This document shows positions 1 through 12,400 of a stretch of DNA of 64,000 nucleotides, piece by piece. Source of the stretch: Saccharina japonica (taxonomy: Eukaryota; Sar; Phaeophyceae; Laminariales; Laminariaceae); the NCBI GenBank assembly GCA_008828725.1, contig MEHQ01000864.1:227305-291304 (forward strand), in the 5' to 3' direction. Numbering within the stretch: the stretch's first letter is position 1; every line of letters starts with the position of its first letter. Position numbers and translations under genes: made by a program. The notes under the pieces are model-generated. The model searched no databases. It was given only the letters and a program-made list of their open reading frames with translations, and had not been told where the DNA came from.

Positions 1-947
1 GGTATTTTGGGGAAGTTGCTTCATAAAAGTTTCATCTACCGCACTAGCCTAAAGGATGAACCAACAGCTTCATTCAGCTGGTGGGCATATATGTCTTACG
101 CGCATTAACCAACCGATAAAATATTTGCATCGATATCCACGCATCTTGCTAGGGTGTAGCGAACAGGGTTTGGTAGTGCATGGCAGGCATCGCTCACGGG
201 AGATTTTGGTGTACAACGTAACGCTGATGATACCACGCATGGCATGTATGTGCTGCACGAGAACTTGCCAAAGCCGTCCGCCGAACCTCTGGTATATGCT
301 GCCGGGGAGGGATGCGTCTCCCCTCCCATCTTGTTTGCACACTCTCTATCATGCATGCATTTGCATGTTTGTAGCCCTGCAGTAGAAAACAAGCGAGCAC
401 ATACAAATGAGCCAAGAGGGAGGGGGGAGCGGAGTAGAAGAAACTTTGTTCTGTCTGACACAATCTGTCTTTCGTTGTCGTGCAGAGGGCCCTCACTGAC
501 TGCTGACTGGTACCGTACTTCAATACATACAGCACGTGTCGTCTTCTATAAAAAACAAACTATAAATTCACGTTAACGCAAGTCATTCATTCATTAATTC
601 ATTCATACTTCGTGTTATCATTATTATTCTTCAAAGCCATCCTACAATGTGTATGCATGTGTGTAGCATGATGAGCTTCAACATTGTTGACTCATGAGCA
701 CTCCTAAAGAAGAAAACCATCGTAGAATACACAAAAATAGGGCCCTCTGCACAAAACCTACTGTGTAGTACTCTCTTCTGTACCTACTTCCGGGTTGAGC
801 TTTTTCTATAATAATACTCCATTTGCTGTCCGGACTCCTTCCTTCTCATGAGCTTCTCTTATTTTCTATTCTTAACCCATTCAGAACTGAAGAAAATGTC
901 CAACACTATTCCCAAGTAGTTTGTCCGCAAATTTGTGGGACCAGTTC
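1..947. other. no gene recognised
   Basis: Short overlapping open frames on both strands show no family resemblance or splice-bounded exon. Nothing functional is seen apart from simple ATTC-rich stretches near 585-605. Confidence 0.5.
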
Positions 948-1163
948 TTAGGGGCCCGTTTTAACGAAGAAGAAAAAAAATCAATTTGGATTATTTTTAC
1001 TTAAAATCCGCTTTTCATTGGTCAACACACGCACCAGCACCAAATATTAGGATTTTGGGGTATAATCTTTGATGCTGGTGCGTGTGTTGACCAATGAAAA
1101 GCGAATTTGATTTATTTTTTTTCCAAATTGAATTTATTTTATAGTCGTTAATATGGGCCCTAA
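948..1163. mobile_element. MITE, family A, copy 1
   Basis: The element is bounded by imperfect terminal inverted repeats. The left end begins TTAGGGGCCCGTTTTAACGA and the right end reads, reversed, TTAGGGCCCATATTAACGAC. Inside is a long hairpin whose arms contain CATTGGTCAACACACGCACC and its complement, separated by a short loop. It has no coding capacity. A near-identical copy lies at 2134-2348, and both copies share about 38 bp of right flank. Confidence 0.8.
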
Positions 1164-1189
1164 GGGGTTAATGTTAAGTTGCACCCAAG

Positions 1190-1224
1190 CATTCATTCAT
1201 TCATTCATTCATTCATTCATTCAT
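1190..1224. repeat. (ATTC)n microsatellite
   Basis: Uninterrupted tetranucleotide repeat directly after the shared right flank of MITE A copy 1. Confidence 0.9.
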
Positions 1225-1310
1225 CGCTTATACGTTCCAGACTCGTATGTATTAATAGTATTTACGAGGTTTTACCCTGAGCAACATCTTGACTACAGCA
1301 GTGGTATATA

Positions 1311-1568
1311 CTTTATACTGCCAGTATTATGGCCATATCTATTAACCGCCCGTATTCTGGCAGTATCTGTATATAGCTTATACTGCCAGTAATATGGCCA
1401 TATTTACATACTGCCCGCGTTCTGGCAGTATCTTATAACTGTACTGCCCTTATTCTGGCAGTATCTTATGAGCATACTGCGCATGTTATGGCAGTATGTC
1501 TACATATGCTGCCAGAAAACCGGTACGTATACATATACTGCCAGTGTTTCGGCAGTATGTATGTACTG
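1311..1568. repeat. array of CTGCCAG/CTGGCAG palindromic units
   Basis: At least seven alternating copies of CTGCCAG and its complement CTGGCAG lie in about 260 bp, spaced roughly 25-45 bp. They are often embedded in TACTGCCAGTATTATGGCC-like units. Adjacent units can pair as hairpins. The array ends less than 200 bp upstream of the WSC exon, so it may lie in that gene's intron or promoter. Confidence 0.7.
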
Positions 1569-1753
1569 CGCTAATTTCTCAGCCCATTTGTTTTTTCGGT
1601 ATATGCTCCCCCCACATGCGACGTTGCTCCGTCTCAAAGAGAGATGCCTGGTCAATGGCCCATTGACACAAGGCAAGCAACAAATTAGTACGCCCCCCCT
1701 GACCCCTCCCTCCCTCTCCCTCTCCTACACGCACACATGTGACAGCTGTGCAG

Positions 1754-1971
1754 CGAGAGGTGTGGCTCGATGGGTGCCGACTACGCCGGTCTGATGGACG
1801 GCGACGTGTGCGGCTGCGGCAGCGAGGCTGGCTACATCGAGGCGGATAAGGAGGACGGCGAGTGCCTCGTCGAGTGCGCTGGAGACGACGGCCGCACCGA
1901 GATCTGCGGCGGCGAAACCTCGTTCGTCCTGATCCAGATCATCTACTCGGGCATGGCCATCGTCACCAACG
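1754..1971 (+). CDS. single exon of a WSC-domain protein (partial)
   Basis: One exon with acceptor CAG at 1751-1753 and donor GTGAGTAG from 1972; the next exon was not found. The translation holds the second half of a WSC domain: DYAGL, then CGCGS about ten residues on, then a Cys-x3-Cys pair, then ICGGE followed by TSF. This spacing is typical of WSC domains, which are cysteine-rich putative carbohydrate-binding modules of secreted or surface proteins and are common in brown algae and fungi. After the domain comes a short hydrophobic run (FVLIQIIYSG). The exon is about 63% G+C against AT-rich flanks. It could be part of a multi-domain wall protein or an isolated exon caught between transposons; MITEs start 14 bp past its donor. 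The family call is fairly secure; the whole gene cannot be described. Confidence 0.6.
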
Positions 1972-1984
1972 GTGAGTAGACATA

Positions 1985-2105
1985 TTACGGAGGACCATGA
2001 TAAATCGGGGACTAAATATTGATGGTAAAATAGGCAAATATATACCGGTAGCTTTTTTTGTGTATGCCGTAGGTCCTATTTACTACTATTCGTGTCCCCA
2101 CGTAA
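1985..2105. mobile_element. MITE, family B, copy 1
   Basis: Terminal inverted repeats TTACGGAGGACCATGATAAA and, reversed from the right, TTACGTGGGGACACGAATAG. It belongs with the copies at 2396-2510 and 39595-39737, all ending CGTAA and carrying GGTCCTATTTACTA near the right end. It sits 13 bp after the WSC exon donor. Confidence 0.6.
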
Positions 2106-2133
2106 TAGGTCTCGGGCCTTAATTTCGTTCCTT

Positions 2134-2348
2134 TTAGGGCCCATTTTAACGAAGAAGAAAGAAAATCAATTTTGATTTTTTTTAATTAAAATCCGCTTTT
2201 CATTGGTCAACACACGCACCAGCACCAAATATTAGGATTTTGGGGTATAATCTTTGATGCTGGTGCGCGTGTTGACCAATGAAAAGCGAATTTGATTTTT
2301 TTTTTTTCCAAATTGAATTTATTTTATAGTCGTTAATATGGGCCCTAA
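2134..2348. mobile_element. MITE, family A, copy 2
   Basis: Almost the same sequence and orientation as 948-1163, with the same inverted ends (TTAGGGCCC... / ...GGGCCCTAA) and internal hairpin. The right flank (2349-2385) is also the same as in copy 1, ending in ATTC repeats. Confidence 0.8.
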
Positions 2349-2395
2349 GGGGTTAATGTTAAGTTGCACCCAAGCATTCATTCATCCATCCATTA

Positions 2396-2510
2396 TTACG
2401 GGAGACCATAGTAAATAGGGACCTACCAAATACACAAAACCTATATATATACTGTATAATAGGTATTTTTACTAACAATATTTGGTCCTATTCACTATGG
2501 TCCCACGTAA
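2396..2510. mobile_element. MITE, family B, copy 2
   Basis: Ends TTACGGGAGACCATAGTAAA and, reversed from the right, TTACGTGGGACCATAGTGAA. It is 115 bp with an AT-rich core and no coding capacity. Confidence 0.75.
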
Positions 2511-4339
2511 TAAAAGTGTAGCTTCACTCATACCGGTACATATCATACCCATATTATGATATTATTATGCATATATAGACCCACTCTATCACGTCAACTT
2601 GTCGGAACACTATACTATACCTGGTACGTTTATTTTAGACTGTTTAATTTTAATTTTAATTTAATTTTAATTATTTCTCCCCCCACAAATAGACACACAC
2701 TTACTTCCTGAATTCTACAGCCTCAGATTGTGTCCCCCTCATGCGGGATGTACATCCTACATGAGGACATATAAAATCCTTAAGTACGCGCGATCGAAGT
2801 ATTACACTCAGCTACAAAGATGAGCTTCGACGAAACCCTCGAGCTCACAGCTGTTGTTTTTTAATGTTTTTAAATATATATACGAGTATTATATGAGAAT
2901 CGGTGACAATGAAGAGCACGCGTAAAAATATTCCGAAAAAGGTTTAGAAAAAGATGCCGACGACGCCGGACCCTCCGAGAACAGGGGAGAAGAGAGGAAG
3001 CGCAAACACAACCAACAACCGCGGAAGGGAAACATGAACGAAACGAAACGTCCCGGCGCCACACCCCAAGGAAAATGCGAGAGGGGTCAAACCACAGCTC
3101 GAAAAGGAGAGGGGAAAACTTCTGGCAGCGAACACTACATATGATGAGGGGAAGGGGGGTGGGGCGTATCGCAGACGATAATAATGATATAATTTATTTC
3201 GCTATCATATTCCACAAGGATGTTGTTGTTGCGGTTGTTGCTGTTGTTGTTATCTTCACGTTGAAACCGTTCCTTTTGCCCAACGATGTCAGCACACCCA
3301 GTGTCTGTCCTGATTCTTCACCCTAGAGAGATATAAAAATATTGTACGTATGGCTACAGACTGTGAAATCAAATCAGGTGCCAACGAACAGGGTGTGACG
3401 GCGCACATATTTCAGTCCAATAATGAGCTGGATGCAGTGTCACCTCCTTATATTGGCGAGGAGAGTGGAGACACAAGATGACCGCGAGGGGTGTAGGGGG
3501 TGAGCCAAAAGGAGCGGATCGTGGGGAGCGCCTAATTGTACCCCGCAGGTGGCACAAAATTTTCCTGACCTAACCGTAACACTATACGTACACCATCTCT
3601 ACCCCTGCCCCTGCTCCTAATCCCCAATCACGCCCTCAGATACCTGAATAGAGGATAGCTGCAGATTGCGAAGTTGAGTGTCAACCACTCAATCGGTGGA
3701 ACTCGCAGCTGACGTGATGGTTAATTTAACGGAGTACATGTGGGAACGTACGTGGAGGATAGGATACGTAGACATCGTCAACTTCTGATCACAAATACCT
3801 ACCGTGAAGATACGTTAACCAACGTCCGGTCTACGAGACCTGCGATCGTGGATGGTCTTCATCTGGTTGACGTTCGGGAATACAAACCCAGAATGCTACC
3901 AGGGAGTGAAGGCTTCTCTATGAGAACGACCCCACTCCCACACTCTTACTTATAAGATCTCTCCTTACGAGATGCGAGGGAGGTTTTGTGGAGGCACCTC
4001 CTTGCCACATATAAGAAAGAAAAGTGCGCGTCAAGGCCTCGGCCAAACCTGTCTAAGACCCCGACACGGCCGACATCATCTGAGGAGGCGACCTCCATAA
4101 TGGCGTCGACAATGAGAAACGTACGGTTGTTTAGGATTCTCATGGCGTAGTTAAGTTACGCTTGTGTCAGTGTAGTCGATACGCATATCGAGAATAGAGA
4201 ATGCTCTAGTGTATTGGAGCACCCCCCCCCCTCTCACTCTGCACCTCCTGTTCCCTTACTTATGTTTATATGCGCCATGCCTTGGATGGAGTGAGCCACA
4301 ACAATGGAATAGACTAATGTGATGAACAAGTGACCATTC
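2511..4339. other. no gene recognised; repeat fragments
   Basis: Contains TTAATTTTA-type low complexity near 2640-2670. Around 2826-2875 is a fragment (CTTCGACGAAACCCTCGAGC) also present at 22147 and, inverted, near 29830. Around 3253-3325 is a diverged fragment of the repeat at 26605-26705 (shared AGCACACCCAGTGTC). No convincing exon was found. Confidence 0.45.
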
Positions 4340-4359
4340 AGCACCGACATCCCTGCACC

Positions 4360-4434
4360 CCCAGGCGGCTCCTTAACACTTGGCGTCGCCGGCAGGGCAT
4401 GTGTTTTGGGTCGTGAGTTCGATTATCGCCACCC
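4360..4434 (+). repeat. possible tRNA-derived (SINE-like) head
   Basis: About 75 bp ending in GTGAGTTCGATTATCGCCAC, which resembles a Pol III B box within a T-arm. A recognisable A box and a full cloverleaf were not established, so this may be a decayed tRNA-derived element or coincidence. Confidence 0.25.
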
Positions 4435-7400
4435 TCAATAACAAGCCTTTCTTTTTCAAGCAAAGTTGAATTTCCCCATGTCGAACCTGAAAAATACTCT
4501 TTCTGGGTCTCCAACCTTCGCGGTGAGCAGTATGCTGCGCGTTCGTCACGTCCTGTAGCAAAGGGTGAGTGCAGTTGCGGCGACAGACGTTGAGACTCTC
4601 CCCCAAACAGATAGTTTCCACGCCACAGCATCGTCTTGCGGCCGAGGCGATAGCGGCAACTCAACTTCTGCGACCCTACAGTCAAAACGGAACCCCTCGG
4701 CGTTTGGTACGGCCATCTCACACGCCGAGACTGGGAAGACGAATCCCTCCACGGTAGACGTCGAGCTGGAAGGACTACGCCTGGTTTTTTCGGGAAATAC
4801 GTATCAGATCTCAACAGGAAAGTGCCGCGACAGCTACCGCAGAGTATAACGCCACGACGACAGCCCTTTCCACGGCCTTCTCCACCGACTCGTACCATCC
4901 CCCTTGAGCCTGGCCACCCGTCTCACTCCAGTTTGGCCTCCCTTGCCGCCCGCCGCGCTCACCTCCCTGCGCCCGTTTATTTGACCTTGCCGCTCCTAGC
5001 CCGGTACACACGCCATCCCCGGCTTCCATAGCCCCGACAAATGCGCCCACGGCTGCGCTTGAACTCACGAGGGTTCAGACGCTACCGCCCGCAACCACCG
5101 CGCTCACTTCCCTGAGTCCCTGCGTCCCTGGGCTCAACCGTTTTGAGCTCGTAGTCCTCACCTTTTTCGCTGATGTGCATACCGCATGCCTACGGTCTCG
5201 ATCGACCCGAGTTTAGCGACAGATAGCTTACGGCAACAGACATGTTGAATACATTTCAAGGAAATTATTATCTGGGAGATTATGATCAAACAATCCCCAC
5301 CGTGGCGGCTACGATGCCACAGCCTACCACGGAGCCGTCCACTACCACAACCGATTGCCCTTCTACACGCCCAACGCCGATTCCACGCCCCTACGGACTC
5401 CGGCCCCTACGGCACCAGGCAACACCGTGGACACAATCATCGCAACACAACCCACCGCCAGAGCCACTACCGCCGTTCTTCTACGTCTACCAGCCACATC
5501 TCCGAGAAGAAGCATCAACCGCGAGGTCGCCTAACCATGCAGGCGCCACCGCAACCGCGGTGGCCTCGACGACGGTCGCGTCCGCCTCAAAAATGCGACG
5601 CCCTAGCGCCTGCATCAACCTTCCGTACCATCGTAACCGTGGCGATTGCAACCTTGATAGACACTTGCAACGGCCCTGGAGCCTGCGCCCCACCCGTGCT
5701 GACGCTTTTCTCGGCCTTCTACAGGAATACACGACCTGCGACGAGCCCCACCTTTGCTGGACTGCCAGAAACCATGTGGTTATGAACGATGCCGACTCGC
5801 TCTCTATCAAGTAACCCCAGTGATTTTCTCGACGTGTATGTCATGCTAACGGAATTTTTGCGCTGTAACAGCACCGTTATTTTCACCTCTGCTCGCCAGC
5901 TCCGCGCGCGCGCAAACCTTACGCTTAAGGTGGACACTGTCTCAACTGTGGTAGCCTAGACTGCAGCGCAAAGGCTTGCAGGCAGATTCGTTTTGCGCAG
6001 CGTTAGACATACCTGACGAAGGACAGCAGCTGCAACGACGACAACAGTGTTGGCAGCGGCAGCGTTGACGACCGACCACGATTTGGGTGCCACAATGTGA
6101 ACGCTGCGCGCTTGTTACCGATATCGATCCGCTCGGCGACACGATATTTCTTCGGGATCTAGGACCAGCTTCACCTTCATCAGGATGGACTTCTTCATCC
6201 CTTATCCCCTAAAAGACACCACCCCCCTTTTACCTACGTATCCCGCTTGAGCAAGTATTGGCCCCCTTCTCCAAGTGGTTGCCTTGAGGTGTGCGTAGGA
6301 GGAGGTTTAAACGTCGAGCGTTACGAGGATGCTCCCCTCGACGCCTTATATTCGACGGTCCTCGCTGTGACCTGTGACTCGCCAACCATCGCCTAATCCC
6401 TGCAGACGTTGCTAACCTGATGTATCGGCGACTGCGGCTTCCAGCGGTTCCGGTTCCCTGCACGGCGCAACAGCCTCACCAACCGGGCAATTAGTCCGCT
6501 CGCGCTCGTCCCAGGACGTGCGCCAGCCCCGCGGAATAACAGTACCTTCTTCGGAAACCGCCTGCACCGGCTTCGGAAACCGCGTGCACCGGAATACGGG
6601 CGGGCACCGAGGCCTCACCTGACCGCCCCGTACTGACACCACAGCTGACCCTGGATCCGCGGGGTAGCCCCGCCAAGAAAGCGAAAACTCGCGACCATTG
6701 TTGACCAGGACATGCACAGAGCCCCCTGCCCCGTCAGCCTACCAGGCGCCGTGCGACGCGACACGAGCCTTGAAGGACTCGGATCACAGGTGATACACCT
6801 CCTAGCGAGTTCACCCCTGCTGCGCAGTCGTGCACAGGCTCGAGCAGGGGTGCCAAGGATATCTCCGCCATCCTCGGAGACCCTCCCGGAACCTCGGTCA
6901 TGCCGGTCTTTCCCCCCGCGAACACCGGTAGCGCAGCCGGGTCCACTGATCCAGCTTATCTCCCATGGACACCACGCGACAGCCCAAGCGACAATCGCCT
7001 CCGATCACTGCCTGGAAGCGCACCATAGCCAGTCTACATCCGGAACAACACTTCAGACGATTCCCCCGCTTTGGGAACCTTCGCCCATATTTTTTGCAGT
7101 GGCACCTTTCGGGATTCTGTTTTCGCGGGGAGTTTTACAACTACGTCGAACAGGTTTTAAAGCTGCGCCAAACAGTTTATGGTGCCCTACAACGACCCGA
7201 GTATTTGGGCAACACCTCGATCCAGCAGCTTACCATGGCTTCTTCGGACCCTCGAGAATAAACCGCGTGCGGACGAACTGTATCCGGCTCCAATCAAGTT
7301 GTGCAAACGACGCTACCACCTCATTTCAAGCATCGATTTCGAGGGCAACCAACGCCGGAGCTTCTTCCAGACTCTCCCACAGCGTACCCCGACCCCTGAG

Positions 7401-8214
7401 GACCTATCTACCTTCTCACCACCGAGCTCCTTCCCGTTTCCCGAACCATCTATCTGGACCCTTGCGGATTCTTCGAGCCGACACACACCTCAAGCTCACC
7501 TCTAGCCGACACCACAGCCCCCCCCCCCCGTTCGCGTCTTTCCTTCCAGCAACGGCACGAGACTGGAGAATCCCCACAAGCAGCAACATCGAGTTATCCG
7601 ATTGACCGCTCCCTGCTCCCTTCCAACCCGACGCGTTCCCAAGAGCCACTTTTCTCCGGTCTCCGCGGTTTCCATCGAAACAACCACCCGCTGACCACCC
7701 CCTGACCTCTCTCGGCCATATTTTTTTCCACAGGGCCACTTTACCTCGGTCTCGACCTTTCCCACTGAGCCGCGGCCTACCGCGCATCCTCTTTGCGCAG
7801 GTCTCCAGCTCTTCTACCGTAGTCACCGCCTACCGACCAAGCTCTTTGCGCCAGCCTCCGCCGACGCTACCGGCGCTACCGATCCCACCGCTTACCGATC
7901 ACTACCTGCTCCCTTCCACTACCACGTAGTCTCCCCCTACTGATGGTTTGCCTCCACGCCATACACGATACTTCCGGAGACCCCCCGCGACTCTCGGCGA
8001 TGCCGATCGCTCGGGGATATTGGCCGCTCCTTTTGTTGAAAACAATTATGAGCTGGCTCCTCGACATCGTTCAAGACGCCATCGCCCACTTTTCACCGCC
8101 TAACTCGGCGCCGCAGGTGACGTGACCATTTGCGAATAGCACCCGCCCCTCTTATACATACTTGGTTGAGTTGGCTCTCGACAAAGGATTGAGACACTAC
8201 TGTCAATTCATTGG

Positions 8215-8447
8215 AGGCTGTCGTCCATATGCAAGTCCGCTTCACAGGCGGTTCTTAGCAGGATTCAGCTCACCCTCCACGCGACTCGCCCAATACCTCA
8301 CGGCGCTTCGCGCTTGGTGCAAGCAACGTCTGCCTGGTTGGTGAACACCCAACGTGCTCCGTCCCGACATTGTAGGGATGCGAGGGTCTATGGCCATACG
8401 ACTACGGCCATGCATGAATATGAAGTACACCCCCCCCGCGGGTACTT
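8215..8447 (-). repeat. G-run dispersed repeat (family R1), copy a
   Basis: On the minus strand it reads as the R1 repeat: run of G, GTAC, GGCCGTAGTCGTATGGCC, CCCTACAATGTCGGGACGG, a GTTGG...CCAAC hairpin, and GCGCGAAGCGC. It lies inside the C-rich block. Confidence 0.8.
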
Positions 8448-8818
8448 GAGCCCAACCTCCCTCGTCAGCTCGCCGATGCAAGGCCACCAACGTCCTGTCT
8501 CGACCCAGATGTTCAGTGCACCTTTTCCCGGATCCAAGTCACGGATGGCCATTCAGCATCCCTCAACGACGACCGAACCTCGGATTATACCTTCCAATTC
8601 CGATCCACAGGCGCCCAAGAAGTCTCACTTCCGTCTACACCGCGCCTTTACCATGTTCACCTTGGGCCCCCCCCCGGCTTTAGACATTTTTCTCTTCAGT
8701 GGACGTTTTCCTGCGACACAATTGATTCTCCTACGTCGGATTTTCTGTCACCGGTGAACACCAAAACAGGTACCTTTCCTATTCCACCGTTTCGTATTCC
8801 CTTACCCGTCCTTGGGGA

Positions 8819-9004
8819 CAGACACACTAATGGGGTCAGTGTTGCCACTCCTCTGCCCTAAGCTTTCCTGTTATCTTCCACCACCTGATCCTGTGGTTTG
8901 ATATTTGCGCTCAGGACACACTAATGGAGTCACTGTCGCCATTCTCCACTCAAAGCTTTCCCGTTGGCTTTCGCCACCTGATCCTGTGGTTTGTTCTTTG
9001 CGCT
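8819..9004. repeat. 92-bp tandem repeat, two units
   Basis: Two diverged units beginning GACACACTAATGG and sharing CCACCTGATCCTGTGGTTTG and TTTGCGCTCA. The second unit runs into the following ~110-bp repeats. Confidence 0.75.
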
Positions 9005-9450
9005 CACGAGCCTTCCGAGCTATGCATCGGTTTGGGCGGGCTCGTTCCCCCTCCCTCCCGGTCCACCACCACCACGGCACCGCTTGCCGTATCAGAGGCT
9101 GTGGTGTTGTTTCCCTTTTGAGCCTCCCGAGCCGAGTTTCGGCTTGGGTGGACTTGTCCCCCCTCCGTCCCGACCCATATTTACCACTCAATCGCTTCCT
9201 CCTTTTGAGCCTGGCTTAGTTTTTTCAGTTTTCGAGCCTTCCGAGCCGAGTATCGACTTGAGTGCGCTTGTCCGTCCTCCCTTCCGACCCATTGCCATTC
9301 CACCGTTTCCCTTCACGGACGAAGCGCATACTGCGCGCCTTCCATACCGAATATCGACTTGGGTGGGCTTGCACCCCCCTCCCTCCTGCCCCACTAGTAC
9401 CATTCCGCCGCTGCCCTCGCCGACGACTATTTCGTCGACTTTCGCCGTGA
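9005..9450. repeat. degenerate ~110-bp tandem repeats, about four units
   Basis: Units start near 9008, 9120, 9234 and 9338. Each has a form of GAGCCTTCCGAGCCGAGTAT followed by CGACTTGGGTGGGCTTG and a CCCTCC-rich tract. A 172-codon open frame crosses them (8991-9509), but it is low-complexity and has no recognisable domain. Confidence 0.6.
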
Positions 9451-12400
9451 CATACCACCGGTGGACACGTTTGACTGCTGCTGCGCCGCTAAACCTTCAT
9501 CGGGCCTAGTTCGGCCCACGACGTTGTCGCTCAATCACTCGCCAGCTCCAGGAAAGGCGCCGTGGACACTGGCGCTCCCCCTGGTTTGATATTCAGGTCG
9601 GCCATCGTCTCCCGACCATTCACCATCATTGGCTCCTCGGTATCAGCCCCTTCCCATCCTCCGCCGGTCCTTTATTTATTCCCAGAGCCGTCATCGCTTC
9701 GCCGCCACCCCTGGAAACCGTCGGATCACCGCTGACTACGACGGCTGTTCCCGCCGGACACCTGTAGTCACGCATTCGAGATCATCAACCCGCACGGCGG
9801 CAGCCACGCCTTCAAGACCGTTGACCCCCCGCTGGACACCTGTAACCACGCCTTCAGGATCGTCGACTCCCCTGCCGCCGCGGGATTACTTCGCAACCAG
9901 AGCTTCGCCGCGACCTGAGTCTCACCGCGGGCTTTACCACTAAGACCCCGCTCCAGACCGCGACCTTCCACCGTTTGCACGGTCTGCGCTGTCTCCAACA
10001 AGTGTTGGCGCGACTACGAGCAGCCTCGTTCGGTAAGAGGACGACCCCTTCCTGAAGGAACCCGTCGACTTAATATCTCTACTTCGACATCTTCTTCTCC
10101 AACGACTTCATCATTATCTGCGCTCCATGCTCCGGAGCCGGAACCCAGCATTGAGCCTGATGACGACCATTCAACATCGCCTCCGACACCGTCTTCTGCA
10201 CTGCCTCCATGCATAATCTACGCTCCGTGTTCCAGAGTTCGTCGTCGAGCCTGGAGACGTCCTTCGTTGCTTCTTTTATTCCCGCGTCGATTGTTTTTTT
10301 ATTAGGGGCTGGGCAAACAAACCACGCGCCATGACGCGATGATTCGCCAACTCTCGATTTGTTCCATCGGGTTCCGTTTCTCCGCCGCTGCCTCACGTCC
10401 CAGGCGCACGACACTTGCCTCCAAACGACCCGCTGGTGTACCCTTTGCTTGTTTGTCACTACCAAACAGCCCCGGTACACCATCAGCGTCGACTAACTCG
10501 GACCTTCTGCCACCGATTTCTGCAGCCGCTTCGCCGACAAGCCGACCTTTTCCTTGCCGCTTCTAAACGGCCCTGGCGACACCGCCGGCGCCCACCACTT
10601 TCAACCCCTCTATGCTGGCCGCTACAGCCGCTACCCTGGCAGGCCTACCCTTTCCTTGCTGCTATTTAACGCCCCCAGAACCACCGTGAGCGCCCGCTGT
10701 TTTGGAATATCTACACAGACCGCTGCAGCCACCGTGCTGACAGGCCTACCCTTTCCTTGTCGAGGCCAAACGGGCCCGCCGTCACCGCCACCGACGACTA
10801 CTTTGAGCCTCCCACACCGATCATTCCAACCACCACCTGACATCTACGCCGCGAGCACAAGAGCAGTTCACCGCCCACGACTTCGTCGACGCACTTCAAT
10901 GGGCTACTACAGCGTCAACCATCGCGCGCAACGCGAAAAGCGCAGCTTTCACTGCCACGGTCACTGCCGACAACTTCTTCGGTTGACCTTGCTGCACTAC
11001 CACCGCCTCAACCGCCGGCCGTGCACAGTGATTCCACTGCCATCCGCGAACACCACGCCAATCACCGGCTCGCGCTCGGAACTTTCAACACCCCCGATCA
11101 AGACCACCCATTGCGTCTCACCATACCATCGGGCGCCAACAATGTTCCCGCCGCATCGTCCGCGACCAACATGCCATCACCATCTCGCGCTTGAAGCGTC
11201 GTAATGTATTATTTCAAGACTTTCCATCGTGCATCATTGGACTCTTCTTCGTGGGCCCCCGCACCGTCTTGTTTCTCAACGACCCTGGCCCTATCAAGAT
11301 CAACCTCCGGCCTGCGCACTCCACGTCTTCATGGAACACTAACTACGATCTGCGTGGCTGCAAGGCCACCAGACAGGGAAGGGAGCCTAGCTCGCTGGGT
11401 ATGACCGCATTCAGACGCACGCCCCTTTACCTCCGCTGCTACCCTTGACTAGTCTCCACTAGCAACGATCACGTTAGTTTTTTTTGTGTTTCAGTGTTCT
11501 TTAAGGTGCTTCTTCTCCGGTGTCGCATTTCGGTTTGTCTTGTTTTTGGCTTGCATGACTGCTGCAAGCGTCTTGAGTTTGGTATTTTACTCCAACCTAA
11601 CAGCCGCTGGTTTCAGTTGCCTCGTTCTACAGTAGTACATAGACCGCAAGTCTGTGTGTTCCCGCCTTCTGTTTCTCGCCGGTTTAGCTGACCTCGATTT
11701 CGGATGTATAGGCCGCAAACATAATGTACCTCCACCTGCTATGTTCTGCTGGTCTAGCTTGCCTTGTTTCCAAAACTGCTGGAGGAAGCGAATATTTCGT
11801 GTTTCTGCCATATATCATCGCCCGGTTTAGCCTGCCTCGTTCTCATAACAGGCCGTAAAACCGTCGTGACATAATTCCCTTGACCCATTATCTCGCACCA
11901 CGTAGTAAATGCCTACTGGAAGTGTATCCCTTGTTCCTTTCCTGTTTGTATGGTTGGATTGGACAAGACACCCCCTTTTTTATTATTTTCGAAAAATCAT
12001 ATGATTTTGCGTCTGTTTTTTACCCTGCGTCCAGTATTAGCCCCACACCAGTATTTCAAGGCCTCGTGTTATCAACTCCTCGCTGCGAGCATTCCGCGTC
12101 GTACCGCAGTAAAAGAGTCCCTTTTTCGGCATACTTATACGTACTCGTAGTACGAGCCATTCTCGGTTCCAACATTAGTTTACGACCCCCTTTTTTTTGC
12201 GAGTATTCCCGAGTTCAACGAAAGATAACGCCTGCCCCCTTTCGGCCTATTTATAGTATCAGGCCACAAAACCGAGGTAATTTTGCCTGATTTCTTTTCT
12301 TAGCCTGCCCTTTCCCATGCACAATGAGCATGATGGAAACGTGTGTACCCCCCGGCGTCTTTTTCGCTTTCGCGCCATGCACGGGTGTTTGTTTTGTCTT

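Noticed and set aside
6712-7605. 297-codon + strand open frame as a gene
   Set aside because: Low-complexity Pro/Ser/Arg/His-rich translation in the C-rich block, with other frames open in parallel. No domain, splice signal or repeat-element motif.
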